A stretch of DNA of 64,000 nucleotides from Paramagnetospirillum marisnigri (GTDB taxonomy: Bacteria; Pseudomonadota; Alphaproteobacteria; Rhodospirillales; Magnetospirillaceae): positions 62,001 through 126,000 of the forward strand of contig NZ_LWQT01000037.1 in assembly GCF_001650715.1 (NCBI RefSeq). Reading direction: 5' to 3'. Positions within the stretch are counted from its first letter, which is position 1. Each line of letters opens with the position of its first letter. Under the pieces are notes generated by a model. That model was not told the origin of the DNA and ran no database searches. It saw nothing but the letters and a program-made list of their open reading frames with translations. Positions 23,530-32,126 of this stretch are shown here, in pieces. A program made the position numbers and the translations under genes.

Positions 23530-25056
23530 TCACAGGCTGTCCTTCCACATCTGGGCGTAACTGTCGCGCAGCACGGTCTTTTGCACCTTGCCCATGGCGT
23601 TGCGGGGCAAGTCGCGCACCAGCACCACCTGCTTGGGCACCTTGTAGTTGGCGAGACGGCCGCGCAGATCGGCGATGATGCCATCGGGCGTGAGGGCCGT
23701 GTCGGCGGGCGTGACCACCACCGCCAGGCCCGCCTCGCCGAAATCGGGATGGGGCATGCCGACCACGGCGGATTCGACCACGCCCGCCATGCGGTCGATG
23801 GCGTCCTCCACCTCCTTGGGATAGACGTTGTAGCCGCCCGAGATGATCAGGTCCTTGGCGCGCCCGACGATGGAGACATAGCCCCGCTCGTCCACCACGC
23901 CCACATCGCCCGACTTGAAAAAGCCGTCGGCGGTGAACTCGGCCTTGGTCTTCTCCGGCATGTTCCAATAGCCCGTGAAGATGTTCGGCCCCTTGACCTC
24001 GATGATGCCGATCTCGCCCTGGGGCAGCACGCGCCCATCCTCGTCGGTGATGCGAAGCTCCACATCCGGCAGGGGAAAGCCCACCGTCCCCGCCCGGCGC
24101 TCGCCGTCCAGCGGATTGGAGGTGAACATGCCGCCCTCGGTCATGCCGTAGCGTTCCAGAATGGTGAATCCGGTCCGCGCCTTGAACTCGTTGAAGGTCT
24201 CTTCCAGCAGTGGCGCCGAGCCCGAGATGAACAGCCGCATGGTCTGGCAGGCCGCGGGGGTCAGCGAGGGGCTGGCGATGAAGCGGGTGTAGAAGGTGGG
24301 CACCCCCATGAACACCGTCACCTTGGACAACAGGCGGATGGCCTGTTCGGCGTCGAATTTGGGACAGAAGATCATGGACGTGCCGTTGAGCAGCACGCAG
24401 TTGATGGCCACGAACAGGCCGTGGGTGTGGAAGATGGGCAGGCAGTGCAGCAGCACGTCGTCGGGCCGGAAGCCCCACAGCTTGTGCAGGGTGAGCGCGT
24501 TGGAGGCCAGGTTGCGATGGCTCATCATGGCGCCCTTGGGCCGCCCGGTGGTGCCCGAGGAATACAGGATGGCGGCGATGTCGTCGCCGCCCCGGCCGGT
24601 GGTGGCGATGTCGGACGGCAATCCCTTGGCGCGCTGGCACAGGCTGCCATCGCCGGTCGCCCCCAGGGTCAGCACCGTGGCCCGGATCCCCGCCTTGGCG
24701 ACGAGGCCTTCCAGTTCCGCCAGCCGGTGCGGCTGGCACACCACCGCCGCCGGAGCGGCATCGGACAGGAAGTATTCCAACTCGTCGGACTGATAGGCGG
24801 TATTGAGGGGCAGCAGCACGCCGCCGCAACGCATGCAGGCCAGATACAACGCGACGGCTTCCGGCGACTTGTCCACCTGCACCGCCACCCGGTCACCCGG
24901 CGCCACCCCCACCGAAACCAGCAGATTGGCGAAGCGGGCCGATAGGGCCTCCACATCGCCATAGCTGAGCGTCTGGCCGTCGGGCACCTGGATGAACGGT
25001 CGGGAACGGTCGGCGGGAAAGCGCGAGCGGAACAGCTCGAACAGATTGTCCAACAT
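23530..25056 (-). CDS. matB: Malonyl-CoA synthetase (MatB-type)
   Basis: 508 residues of the adenylate-forming family. AMP loop YSSGTTGRPKGAMMSH, core ERYGMTEGGM, hinge RAKDLIISGGYNVYPKE and C-terminal Lys in NAMGKVQK are all intact. Throughout, the sequence follows rhizobial and Rhodopseudomonas MatB (LPIFHTHGLFVAINCVL, MGVPTFYTR, LFISGSAPLL). MatB loads malonate, and often methylmalonate, onto CoA. Start is the ATG at 25056; a GTG four codons upstream is less likely. It precedes the hydrolase gene by two bases. No malonate decarboxylase or carrier is nearby. Confidence 0.88.
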   Translation of the reverse strand: MLDNLFELFRSRFPADRSRPFIQVPDGQTLSYGDVEALSARFANLLVSVGVAPGDRVAVQVDKSPEAVALYLACMRCGGVLLPLNTAYQSDELEYFLSDAAPAAVVCQPHRLAELEGLVAKAGIRATVLTLGATGDGSLCQRAKGLPSDIATTGRGGDDIAAILYSSGTTGRPKGAMMSHRNLASNALTLHKLWGFRPDDVLLHCLPIFHTHGLFVAINCVLLNGTSMIFCPKFDAEQAIRLLSKVTVFMGVPTFYTRFIASPSLTPAACQTMRLFISGSAPLLEETFNEFKARTGFTILERYGMTEGGMFTSNPLDGERRAGTVGFPLPDVELRITDEDGRVLPQGEIGIIEVKGPNIFTGYWNMPEKTKAEFTADGFFKSGDVGVVDERGYVSIVGRAKDLIISGGYNVYPKEVEDAIDRMAGVVESAVVGMPHPDFGEAGLAVVVTPADTALTPDGIIADLRGRLANYKVPKQVVLVRDLPRNAMGKVQKTVLRDSYAQMWKDSL

Positions 25057-25088
25057 GCGGCGGCGCACTCCCCATCCATTTCGTCGTC

Positions 25089-25178
25089 ATGCCCGGACCT
25101 GTTCCGGGCATCCCCATGGCTCCGCCCCTCGGGCGGCGGAGCCTCGGCATCACGCGGATGGCCGGGTCAAGCCCGGCC
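25089..25178. repeat. Two GCCCGG-type palindromes
   Basis: atGCCCGGA-cctgt-TCCGGGCat (25089-25111) and GGCCGGG-tcaag-CCCGGCC (25160-25178) are members of a common intergenic hairpin family, also found at 34509-34543. Confidence 0.55.
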
Positions 25179-25243
25179 ATGACGACTGCTTTGGTTGATC
25201 CTGTCTTCGGCGATAGCACACCTGGAACCAGGGCGCCAGGAAA

Positions 25244-25275
25244 TTGTATCCAAATTCATCACATCTTGGATACAA
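25244..25275. promoter_or_regulatory. Perfect inverted repeat, likely GntR operator for matB
   Basis: TTGTATCCAA, 12-base spacer, TTGGATACAA. The two 10-base arms are exact reverse complements. The site lies 188-219 bases upstream of matB and just beyond the end of the GntR gene. TTGTAT-type arms suit GntR/FCD regulators. The assignment is inference. Confidence 0.6.
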
Positions 25276-25277
25276 GA

Positions 25278-25937
25278 TCACGACATGATGGACACGAATT
25301 CAGCAAAAATATCGGCCTGAATGGTGACGTGCTTGCGCATGGCGGCCTGGGCCCGGTCGGGATCGGCGGCACTGATGGCGGCCACCACCTCGCCATGCTC
25401 GGCGAAGCTGCCCTCCACCCGATGGGGATGGTTGAGCTGGTAGCGGCGATAGGGGGCGAGGCGGGCGAACAGCGAGCGCGCCATGTCCTGCAGCACCTCG
25501 TTATGGCTGCCATCGTAGATGGCGTCGTGGAAGGCGCGGTTGACGGCGTAGTATTCGTCCAACTCGCGGGACTCGCACAAACTGGCGGCGCGGCCATGCA
25601 ACTCCGCCAGCCGGGCCTTCTCGTCCGGCGACATGCGCCGCGCGGCGTAGCGGGCGCATAACCCCTCGATTTCACTCATGACTTCGAACATCTGCACCAT
25701 GCGGTGCAGGTCCAGCGGCGCCACCACCGCACCCTGCCGGGGCTTCTTCACCACCAGACCGGAATAGACCAGTTGCAGGATGGCTTCCCGCACCGGGGTT
25801 CGCGACAAGCCGAAGCGGGCGGCCAGGCTTTCCTCGTCCAGCCGCGTTCCGGGGCGCAGCACACCCTGGAAGATGTCCTTCTCGATGGCCTGACGAATCT
25901 CGTCAGCCCTGGTCGCCGGTCGCTTCTGCTCGCTCAT
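25278..25937 (-). CDS. GntR-family regulator (FCD/VanR subgroup)
   Basis: 219 residues. Winged helix at about 10-75 ([21 protein letters not shown], then [19 protein letters not shown]) and an all-helical FCD ligand domain (about 85-215) with metal-site residues in [15 protein letters not shown] and [12 protein letters not shown] proteins respond to small organic acids. Position between matB and the isobutyryl-CoA dehydrogenase gene, with TTGTAT/ATACAA-type sequences on both sides, suggests control of both units. Rhizobial malonate genes are also controlled by a GntR protein (MatR). Start at ATG 25937; upstream TTG rejected. Confidence 0.86.
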   Translation of the reverse strand: MSEQKRPATRADEIRQAIEKDIFQGVLRPGTRLDEESLAARFGLSRTPVREAILQLVYSGLVVKKPRQGAVVAPLDLHRMVQMFEVMSEIEGLCARYAARRMSPDEKARLAELHGRAASLCESRELDEYYAVNRAFHDAIYDGSHNEVLQDMARSLFARLAPYRRYQLNHPHRVEGSFAEHGEVVAAISAADPDRAQAAMRKHVTIQADIFAEFVSIMS

Positions 25938-25971
25938 CTTGCCATCCCGCACCACCCGGTTACGCCCACCA

Positions 25972-26046
25972 CTATACAAGCTCGGTCATACATGTCTAAC
26001 CCGGAAGCATGCTCCGCACACAAATTTCACCATTTCCGTATACAGG
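25972..26046. promoter_or_regulatory. Possible GntR half-sites in the gntR/acyl-CoA dehydrogenase divergent region
   Basis: CTATACAAG near 25973 and GTATACAGG near 26037 resemble the arms of the inverted repeat at 25244-25275. This stretch separates the GntR gene from the divergent isobutyryl-CoA dehydrogenase gene and must hold both promoters. Weak evidence on sequence alone. Confidence 0.35.
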
Positions 26047-26157
26047 ATATGGACCGCCCGCATCCGATATGCTAATTCCATAGCCATCGGTCGCCAAGAC
26101 CGCTACGCTTTGACCATACACCGGGCCGCCAGAGCCCGGACAGGGACGGACGCCACC

Positions 26158-27294
26158 ATGGATTTCGGACTGACCTCCGACCAGGACGCCTTTCGCCAGG
26201 CGGCGCGCGATTTCGCCGAGGGCGAGATGGCGCCCCATGCCGCCCTTTGGGACGAGGAGTCCATCTTCCCCGAGGACACCTTGCGCAAGGCCGCCGAACT
26301 GGGCTTCGCCGGGATCTATGTGCGGGAAGACGTGGGCGGCTCGCAGCTGTCGCGCCTGGACGCCGCCCTGATCTTCGAGGAACTGGCCGCCGCCTGCCCC
26401 TCCACCGCCGCCTATATCTCCATCCACAACATGGCGTCGTGGATGATCGACAGCTTCGGCACCGAGGACCAGCGCCAGCGCTGGCTGCCCGACCTGACCG
26501 CCATGCGGCGTTTCGCCAGCTACTGCCTGACCGAGCCCAATGCCGGCTCCGACGCCGCCAGCTTGCGCACCCGGGCCGAGCGCGACGGCGATCATTATGT
26601 GCTGAACGGCACCAAGGCCTTCATCTCGGGCGGCGGCCGCTCGGATGTCTATGTGGTGATGGCCCGCACCGGCGGCCCCGGCCCCAAGGGCATTTCCTGC
26701 CTGGTGGTGGAGGCGGGAACTCCCGGCCTCGACTTCGGCAAGCAGGAAAAGAAGCTGGGCTGGAAAAGCCAGCCCACCGCCTCGGTCATTTTCGAGGACT
26801 GTCGCATCCCGGTGGCCAACCGCATCGGCGCCGAGGGCGACGGCTTCAAGATCGCCATGAAGGGCCTGGACGGCGGCCGTATCAATATCGGCGCCTGTTC
26901 GCTGGGCGGCGCCCGGCGATGCCTGGAACTGGCGGTGGACTACACCAAGCAGCGCCAGCAATTCGGCCAGGCCATCGCCACCTTCCAGGCGACACAGTTC
27001 AAGCTGGCCGACATGGCCACCGAACTGGAGGCTGCCCGGCTGATGATCCACCGCGCCGCCGATTCCCTCGACCGGGCGTCGTCCGAGGCCACGGTGCACT
27101 GCGCCATGGCCAAGCGCGTCGCCACCGATGTGGGGTTCTCGGTGGTGGACGCGGCGCTGCAACTGCATGGCGGCTATGGCTATATCAAGGAATACCCCAT
27201 CGAGCGCTATCTGCGCGATCTGCGGGTGCACCAGATTCTGGAAGGCTCCAACGAGATCATGCGGGTGATCGTGGGGCGAGCGTTGACGAGCTAG
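26158..27294 (+). CDS. Isobutyryl-CoA dehydrogenase-like acyl-CoA dehydrogenase
   Basis: 378 residues of the acyl-CoA dehydrogenase family. FAD block [20 protein letters not shown], the [20 protein letters not shown] block and the catalytic Glu in LEGSNEIMR are all present. The segment [18 protein letters not shown] and [14 protein letters not shown] are typical of isobutyryl-CoA dehydrogenase (ACAD8), the valine enzyme. The start ATG ends line 26160 and matches the family N-terminus MDFGLTSDQ. Electrons would pass to ETF. Upstream lies the GntR gene; mmsB follows. Confidence 0.88.
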   Translation: MDFGLTSDQDAFRQAARDFAEGEMAPHAALWDEESIFPEDTLRKAAELGFAGIYVREDVGGSQLSRLDAALIFEELAAACPSTAAYISIHNMASWMIDSFGTEDQRQRWLPDLTAMRRFASYCLTEPNAGSDAASLRTRAERDGDHYVLNGTKAFISGGGRSDVYVVMARTGGPGPKGISCLVVEAGTPGLDFGKQEKKLGWKSQPTASVIFEDCRIPVANRIGAEGDGFKIAMKGLDGGRINIGACSLGGARRCLELAVDYTKQRQQFGQAIATFQATQFKLADMATELEAARLMIHRAADSLDRASSEATVHCAMAKRVATDVGFSVVDAALQLHGGYGYIKEYPIERYLRDLRVHQILEGSNEIMRVIVGRALTS

Positions 27295-27299
27295 GGGAG

Positions 27300-27322
27300 G
27301 CGGGCGAGGACGCCCGCGCTCC
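27300..27322. repeat. Interspersed palindromic repeat, single copy
   Basis: GCGGGCGAGGACGCCCGCGC plus TCC directly after the acyl-CoA dehydrogenase stop; same family as at 20661-20723 and 53014-53042. Confidence 0.65.
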
Positions 27323-27357
27323 AAGGATGGAGCGAAGCGACTAGCCCGTTGAGGGCG

Positions 27358-27419
27358 CGCGCCACGTGGCGCGGAAGCCAAGCGAACGGAGTGAGCGCCC
27401 GGCGCTTGAGGGACAAAAA
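27358..27419. repeat. 60-bp repeat copy ahead of mmsB
   Basis: The last 24 bases (27396-27419, cgcccggcgcttgagggaca then aaaa) are identical to 40269-40292, which lies directly before an acyl-CoA dehydrogenase gene. Similarity extends about 35 bases further upstream with changes (agccaagcgaacggag versus agccaaggcgaccgga). Confidence 0.7.
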
Positions 27420-27435
27420 GGAAAGGGACAACCAC

Positions 27436-28326
27436 ATGGCGAGCGTCGGATTCATCGGTCTGGGCAATATGGGCGCGCCGATGATGCGCAACCTGCTGAA
27501 AGCGGGCCACGCGGTAAAGGCTTTCGACCTGTCGGAGGCGGCGCGCACATCCGCCGCCGATGCCGGGGCCGCCGCCGTCACGGTCGCCGCCGACGCGGCG
27601 CGCGATGTGGACGTGGTGGTGACCATGCTGCCCGCCGGTGCCCATGTGAAGTCGGTGATGCTGGGCGAAGGCGGCCTGTTCGCCGCCGCCCGTAAAGGAA
27701 CCGTGTTCATCGATTCCTCCACCATCGACGTCGCCACCGCCCGTCTGGTGTCGGAGGAAGCCGCCAAGGCGGGCCACGCCTTCGTCGACGCCCCGGTGTC
27801 GGGCGGTGTCGGCGGCGCCGAGGCGGCGACGCTCACCTTCATGGTCGGCGGTCCCGACGCGGCTTTCGAAGCGGCCAAGCCGTTCCTGGAGGCCATGGGC
27901 AAGACCATCGTCCATGCCGGTGGCCCCGGCAATGGCCAGGCGGCCAAGATCTGCAACAACATGCTGCTGGGCATTTCCATGATCGGCACCTGCGAGGCCT
28001 TCGCCCTGGCCGAGAAGCTGGGCCTGGACGCCCAGAAGCTGTTCGACATCGCCTCCAAGTCGTCGGGGCAGTGCTGGTCCATGACCAGCTATTGCCCGGT
28101 GCCCGGCCCGGTGCCGACCTCGCCCGCCAATCGCGACTACAAGGCCGGTTTCGCCGCCGCCATGATGCTGAAGGACCTGAAGCTGGCGGTGGAGGCGGCC
28201 TCGGTTGCCGGGGCCTCGATCCCTCTCGGCGCCGAAGCGGCCCAGCTCTATGCCATGATGGCGGGAACCGGCCAGGGCGGCCTCGACTTTTCCGGCATTA
28301 TCCACATGCTGCGGGGAAGCACCTAA
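27436..28326 (+). CDS. mmsB: 3-hydroxyisobutyrate dehydrogenase
   Basis: 296 residues. NAD loop GFIGLGNMGAPMMRNLLKAGH at the N-terminus, substrate block FVDAPVSGGVGGAEAATLTFM, catalytic Lys in GNGQAAKICNNMLLG and the C-terminal NRDYKAGFAAAMMLKDLKLA. These define beta-hydroxyacid dehydrogenases, and the CWSMTSYCPVPGPVP block points to 3-hydroxyisobutyrate over tartronate semialdehyde. It oxidises the product of the hydrolase at 22493 to methylmalonate semialdehyde. No mmsA is in the window. Confidence 0.92.
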   Translation: MASVGFIGLGNMGAPMMRNLLKAGHAVKAFDLSEAARTSAADAGAAAVTVAADAARDVDVVVTMLPAGAHVKSVMLGEGGLFAAARKGTVFIDSSTIDVATARLVSEEAAKAGHAFVDAPVSGGVGGAEAATLTFMVGGPDAAFEAAKPFLEAMGKTIVHAGGPGNGQAAKICNNMLLGISMIGTCEAFALAEKLGLDAQKLFDIASKSSGQCWSMTSYCPVPGPVPTSPANRDYKAGFAAAMMLKDLKLAVEAASVAGASIPLGAEAAQLYAMMAGTGQGGLDFSGIIHMLRGST

Positions 28327-28349
28327 ACCCGCTTGCGCGGCAATTAAAA

Positions 28350-28365
28350 AAACGTATGCTCGTTT
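28350..28365. promoter_or_regulatory. Inverted repeat in the livG promoter region
   Basis: AAACG-TATGCT-CGTTT in an A/T-rich stretch about 95 bases before livG. TetR-type regulators of acyl-CoA and ligase genes often bind such sites, but no TetR gene is nearby. Confidence 0.35.
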
Positions 28366-28459
28366 ATTGAAATGGAGCCCCCGCCAAAGAGGGGCCTTTC
28401 ACAGGGTGGAAACATAAAGGATCGGCCATGACGCCGATCCCGTCCGGGAGTCTAGGCCG

Positions 28460-29287
28460 ATGTCCGTGGAAGGAATTGCCGCGCCCCAATCGCGTCCCGT
28501 GCTGGAAGTGCGGGACGTGTCGCTGGGCTTTGGCGGCGTGCGGGCGCTGACCGAGGTCAGCTTCGAGGTCAGGAAGGGGGAACTGTTCTCCATCATCGGT
28601 CCCAACGGCGCCGGTAAGACCTCCATGCTCAACTGCGTCTCGGGACGCTACAAGCCCAGTTCGGGCCGGGTATTCCTCAAGGGCCGCGACGTCACCGGGC
28701 TGACTCCCAATACCCGCGCCACCCTGGGCCTCGGCCGCACCTTCCAGAACCTGGCGTTGTTCGGCCATATGAGCGTGCTGGACAACATCATGGTCGGCCG
28801 CCACCACCTGCTGAGGAACAACGCCGTCAGCGGCGCGCTGTACTGGCTGACCGGGGCGCGGCGCGAGGAACTGGCCCATCGCCGCAAGGTCGAGGACATC
28901 ATCGACTTCCTGGAAATCGCCCATATCCGCAAGGCGGTGGCGGGCACCCTGCCCTATGGCCTGCGCAAGCGGGTGGAACTGGCCCGCGCCATGGCGGTGG
29001 AGCCCTCCATCATCCTGCTGGACGAGCCCATGGCGGGCATGAACCTGGAAGAGAAGGAGGACATGGCCCGCTACATCGTCGATCTGAACGAGGAATGGGG
29101 CATGACGGTGGTGATGATCGAGCACGACATGGGGGTGGTGATGGATATCAGCCACCGGGTGATGGTGCTGGAATTCGGCCGCAAGATCGCCGAAGGCCTG
29201 CCCGACGAGGTCATGGCCAATGAGCGGGTCAAGGTGGCCTATCTGGGCATCGACGACGACGAAGCGGCCGGGGAGAACGCAGCGTGA
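28460..29287 (+). CDS. livG: Branched-chain-type ABC transporter ATPase 1 (LivG-like)
   Basis: 275 residues. Walker A GPNGAGKTS, signature LPYGLRKRVELARAM, Walker B IILLDEPMAGMN and switch His IEHDMG. The LPYG signature and the long insert around residues 105-140 are typical of LivG. It powers import with LivF. It is the first gene of the operon, and its stop overlaps the GTG of the following CoA-ligase gene, which is unusual for liv operons and ties the transporter to a ligase. Confidence 0.9.
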   Translation: MSVEGIAAPQSRPVLEVRDVSLGFGGVRALTEVSFEVRKGELFSIIGPNGAGKTSMLNCVSGRYKPSSGRVFLKGRDVTGLTPNTRATLGLGRTFQNLALFGHMSVLDNIMVGRHHLLRNNAVSGALYWLTGARREELAHRRKVEDIIDFLEIAHIRKAVAGTLPYGLRKRVELARAMAVEPSIILLDEPMAGMNLEEKEDMARYIVDLNEEWGMTVVMIEHDMGVVMDISHRVMVLEFGRKIAEGLPDEVMANERVKVAYLGIDDDEAAGENAA

Positions 29288-31218
29288 CGAGCGAGTTTCT
29301 TGACACCGCCATCCACGACACCTTCCCCAAGGCGCTGCTGCACAACGCCACACGCTGGCCCAATGACACCGCCATGCGGGAAAAGGAGTTCGGCATCTGG
29401 AACGCCTTCACCTGGGCCGACTACCTGGACCGGGTGAAGATGATCGCGCTGGGGCTCAAGGCCCTGGGGGTCGAGCGTGGCGAGGTCATCGCCATCCTGG
29501 GCAAGAACCGCCCCGAAAGCGTGTGGGGCGAGTTGGCCGCCCATGCGGTCGGCGCCCTGTCCATGGGCATCTACCACGATTCCATGAATGCCGAGGTCGC
29601 CTATCTGCTGACCTATACCGGCGCCACCACGGTGCTGGCAGAGGACGAGGAGCAGGTGGACAAGCTGCTGGAAATCTCGGCCGAGGTCCCCTGCCTGAAG
29701 CACATCGTCTATTTCGACCCGCGCGGCATGCGCAAATACAAGGACGCGCGGCTGATCTCGGCCGACGAGCTGCGGGTCAAGGCCGAGGACCTGCTGCAGG
29801 CCAAGCCCGGCCTGTTCGAGGCCGAGGTGGCGGCGGGCAAGGGCGACGACGTCGCCATTCTGTGCACCACCTCGGGCACCACCTCGAACCCCAAGCTGGC
29901 CATGCTGCAGGCCGGTCCCTTCCTGCGCCATGCGGCCGCCTATCTGCGCGCCGACCCCAAGCAGGCGGGCGACAATTACGTCTCGGTGCTGCCGCTGCCC
30001 TGGATCATGGAGCAGATTTATGCCGTGGCCCAGCCGCTGGTGGCGCGCAACATCGTGAATTTCGTGGAAGAGCCCGAGACCATGATGGCCGATATGCGCG
30101 AGATCGGCCCCAACTTCATCTTGCTGGCGCCGCGCATGTGGGAAGGCATCGCCGCCGATGTGCGTGCCCGCATGATGGATTCCACCCGCTTCAAGCAGTG
30201 GATGTTCGACTGGGGCATGAAGCTGGGCATGAAGGCGCTGGACGAGGGCAAGCGGTCCAAGCTGGCCGACCTGATCCTGTTCTCGGCGCTGAGGGACCGC
30301 ATCGGCTTTTCCTTCCTGCGCTCGGCCGCCACCGGCGGCGCCGCGCTGGGGCCGGAGACCTTCCGCTTCTTCCTGGCCATGGGGGTGCCGCTGCGCCAGA
30401 TCTACGGCCAGACCGAGCTGGCGGGGGCCTATACCGTGCACCGCGAGGGCGATATCGACTTCGACTCGGTGGGCGTGCCCTTCGACGACGCCAAACTGCG
30501 CATCGACAATCCCGACGCCAACGGGGTGGGCGAGATCGTCGCCACCACCGACGGCATGTTCACCGGCTATTACAAGAGCCCCGAGACCAGCACCGCAGAC
30601 ATCGTCGACGGCAACTGGCTGCGGACCGGCGACGCGGGCTATATCAAGAAGGAAAACGGCCATCTGGTGGTGATCGACCGCATCAAGGACCTGGCCACCA
30701 CCTCGATGGGCGTGCGCTTCTCGCCGCAGTTCATCGAGAACAAGCTGAAATTCTCGCCCTTCATCGCCGAGGCGGTGATCCTGGGCTCGGACAAGCCCTA
30801 TCTGTCGGCCATCATCTGCATCCGTTTCTCCATCGTGTCGAAATGGGCCGAGGCCAAGGGCATCAGCTTCACCAACTACACCAATCTGTCGGCGCAGCCA
30901 CAGGTCTACGAATTGCTGACCGCCGAGGTGGAAAAGGTCAACCAGACCCTGCCCGAGCCGCAGCGCATCCGCAAATTCCTGCTGCTCTACAAGGAGCTGG
31001 ACGCCGACGACGGCGAGCTGACCCGCACCCGCAAGGTGCGCAGAGGCGTCATCAACGACAAATACGGCGACATCATCGACGCGGTCTATGCCGACCGGCC
31101 CATGGTGCCGGTGGACGCGGTCATCACCTTCCAGGACGGCACCACGTCCCGGATCAAGACCGACCTCAAGGTGGTCACCCTGCTGGCCCCGCCCAAAGCC
31201 CAGATGGCCGCCGAATAG
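29284..31218 (+). CDS. AMP-dependent acyl-CoA ligase within the liv operon
   Basis: 644 residues, starting at a GTG that overlaps the livG stop (GTGA). It is a long-chain FadD-like adenylating enzyme: AMP loop TSGTTSNPKLAML (usual TSGTTGxPKGAM, so two glycines are replaced), QIYGQTELAGAY core, WLRTGDAGYIKKENGHL and hinge VIDRIKDLATTSMGVRFSPQ. The C-terminal catalytic Lys region is TRTRKVRRGVI. Ligases of this subgroup occur beside Liv-type transporters in degraders of aromatic and other ring acids. Likely role: CoA activation of the imported acid. Substrate unknown. Confidence 0.85.
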   Translation: MTSEFLDTAIHDTFPKALLHNATRWPNDTAMREKEFGIWNAFTWADYLDRVKMIALGLKALGVERGEVIAILGKNRPESVWGELAAHAVGALSMGIYHDSMNAEVAYLLTYTGATTVLAEDEEQVDKLLEISAEVPCLKHIVYFDPRGMRKYKDARLISADELRVKAEDLLQAKPGLFEAEVAAGKGDDVAILCTTSGTTSNPKLAMLQAGPFLRHAAAYLRADPKQAGDNYVSVLPLPWIMEQIYAVAQPLVARNIVNFVEEPETMMADMREIGPNFILLAPRMWEGIAADVRARMMDSTRFKQWMFDWGMKLGMKALDEGKRSKLADLILFSALRDRIGFSFLRSAATGGAALGPETFRFFLAMGVPLRQIYGQTELAGAYTVHREGDIDFDSVGVPFDDAKLRIDNPDANGVGEIVATTDGMFTGYYKSPETSTADIVDGNWLRTGDAGYIKKENGHLVVIDRIKDLATTSMGVRFSPQFIENKLKFSPFIAEAVILGSDKPYLSAIICIRFSIVSKWAEAKGISFTNYTNLSAQPQVYELLTAEVEKVNQTLPEPQRIRKFLLLYKELDADDGELTRTRKVRRGVINDKYGDIIDAVYADRPMVPVDAVITFQDGTTSRIKTDLKVVTLLAPPKAQMAAE

Positions 31219-31228
31219 GAGACGCCCC

Positions 31229-32122
31229 ATGGAATCGAACCTGCTGTTCCAACTGATGGTCAACGGCGTCATCGTCGGCACGCTGTATGGCGTCGTCGCC
31301 ATGTGCTTCGTGCTGATCTACAAGTCGACCCAGGTGGTGAACTTCGCCCAGGGCGAATTCCTGCTGATCGGCGCCTGGACCTGCTGGTGGCTGGTCACCA
31401 GCATGGCGCTGCCGTTCTGGATCGCCTTTCCCATGACCTTCCTGTTCATGCTGGCCTTCGGCGTCACCCTGCAGATGGTCGTGCTGCGCCCCATGATCGG
31501 CGAGCCGGTGATCAGCGTGATCATGGTCACCATCGGCCTGTCCATCTTCTTCCAGGCGGTGATGAAGTCCATCTTCGGCGTCTGGCCGCAGCCCTTCCCG
31601 GAAATCTTCCCGGTCAAGTCAGTCAATGTGCTGGGCCTGCAGGTCCAGCCCGCCTATCTGATGAGCCTGGTGGTCTCGGTGGTGATCATGGGTCTGTTCG
31701 CCTGGTTCTTCAAATACTCGCGCATGGGCCTGGCCATGCGGGCCACCGCCTTCAACCAGCAGGTGGCGCAAAGCCTGGGCATCTCGGTCAAGAATGTCTT
31801 CGCCATGGCCTGGGCCATCTCGGCCATGGTCTCCGCCCTGGCCGGCGTGGTGGTGGGCATGGTCAACGGCGTGTCCTCGGCGCTCTCCTTCTTCGGCATC
31901 AAGGTGTTCCCGGCGGTGATCGTCGGCGGGCTGGATTCCATCGTCGGCGCCATCATCGGCGGGCTGATCATCGGCCTGTTGGAGAACATGGCCGAATACG
32001 TGGACGGCCAATGGCTGCATGTGGGCAACCTCTACACCGTGGCGCCGTTCTACGTGCTGGTGATCATCCTGATGATCAAGCCCTACGGCCTGTTCGGCAC
32101 CAAGACCATCGAGAGGGTGTGA
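31229..32122 (+). CDS. livH: Branched-chain-type ABC permease 1 (LivH-like)
   Basis: 297 residues with about eight membrane helices. LivH hallmarks: QLMVNGVIVGTLYGVVAM at the start, STQVVNFAQGEFLLIGA and the ATPase-coupling AFNQQVAQSLGISVKNVFAMAWAIS. The Glu-Phe-rich first loop is standard. AGGAGACG precedes the ATG. It pairs with LivM in the inner membrane. Confidence 0.9.
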   Translation: MESNLLFQLMVNGVIVGTLYGVVAMCFVLIYKSTQVVNFAQGEFLLIGAWTCWWLVTSMALPFWIAFPMTFLFMLAFGVTLQMVVLRPMIGEPVISVIMVTIGLSIFFQAVMKSIFGVWPQPFPEIFPVKSVNVLGLQVQPAYLMSLVVSVVIMGLFAWFFKYSRMGLAMRATAFNQQVAQSLGISVKNVFAMAWAISAMVSALAGVVVGMVNGVSSALSFFGIKVFPAVIVGGLDSIVGAIIGGLIIGLLENMAEYVDGQWLHVGNLYTVAPFYVLVIILMIKPYGLFGTKTIERV

Positions 32123-32126
32123 GACC

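Noticed and set aside
25996-31302. Very long minus-strand frames (25996-28305, 29239-31302)
   Set aside because: Antisense to the isobutyryl-CoA dehydrogenase, mmsB and CoA-ligase genes, all of which have intact catalytic motifs on the plus strand.
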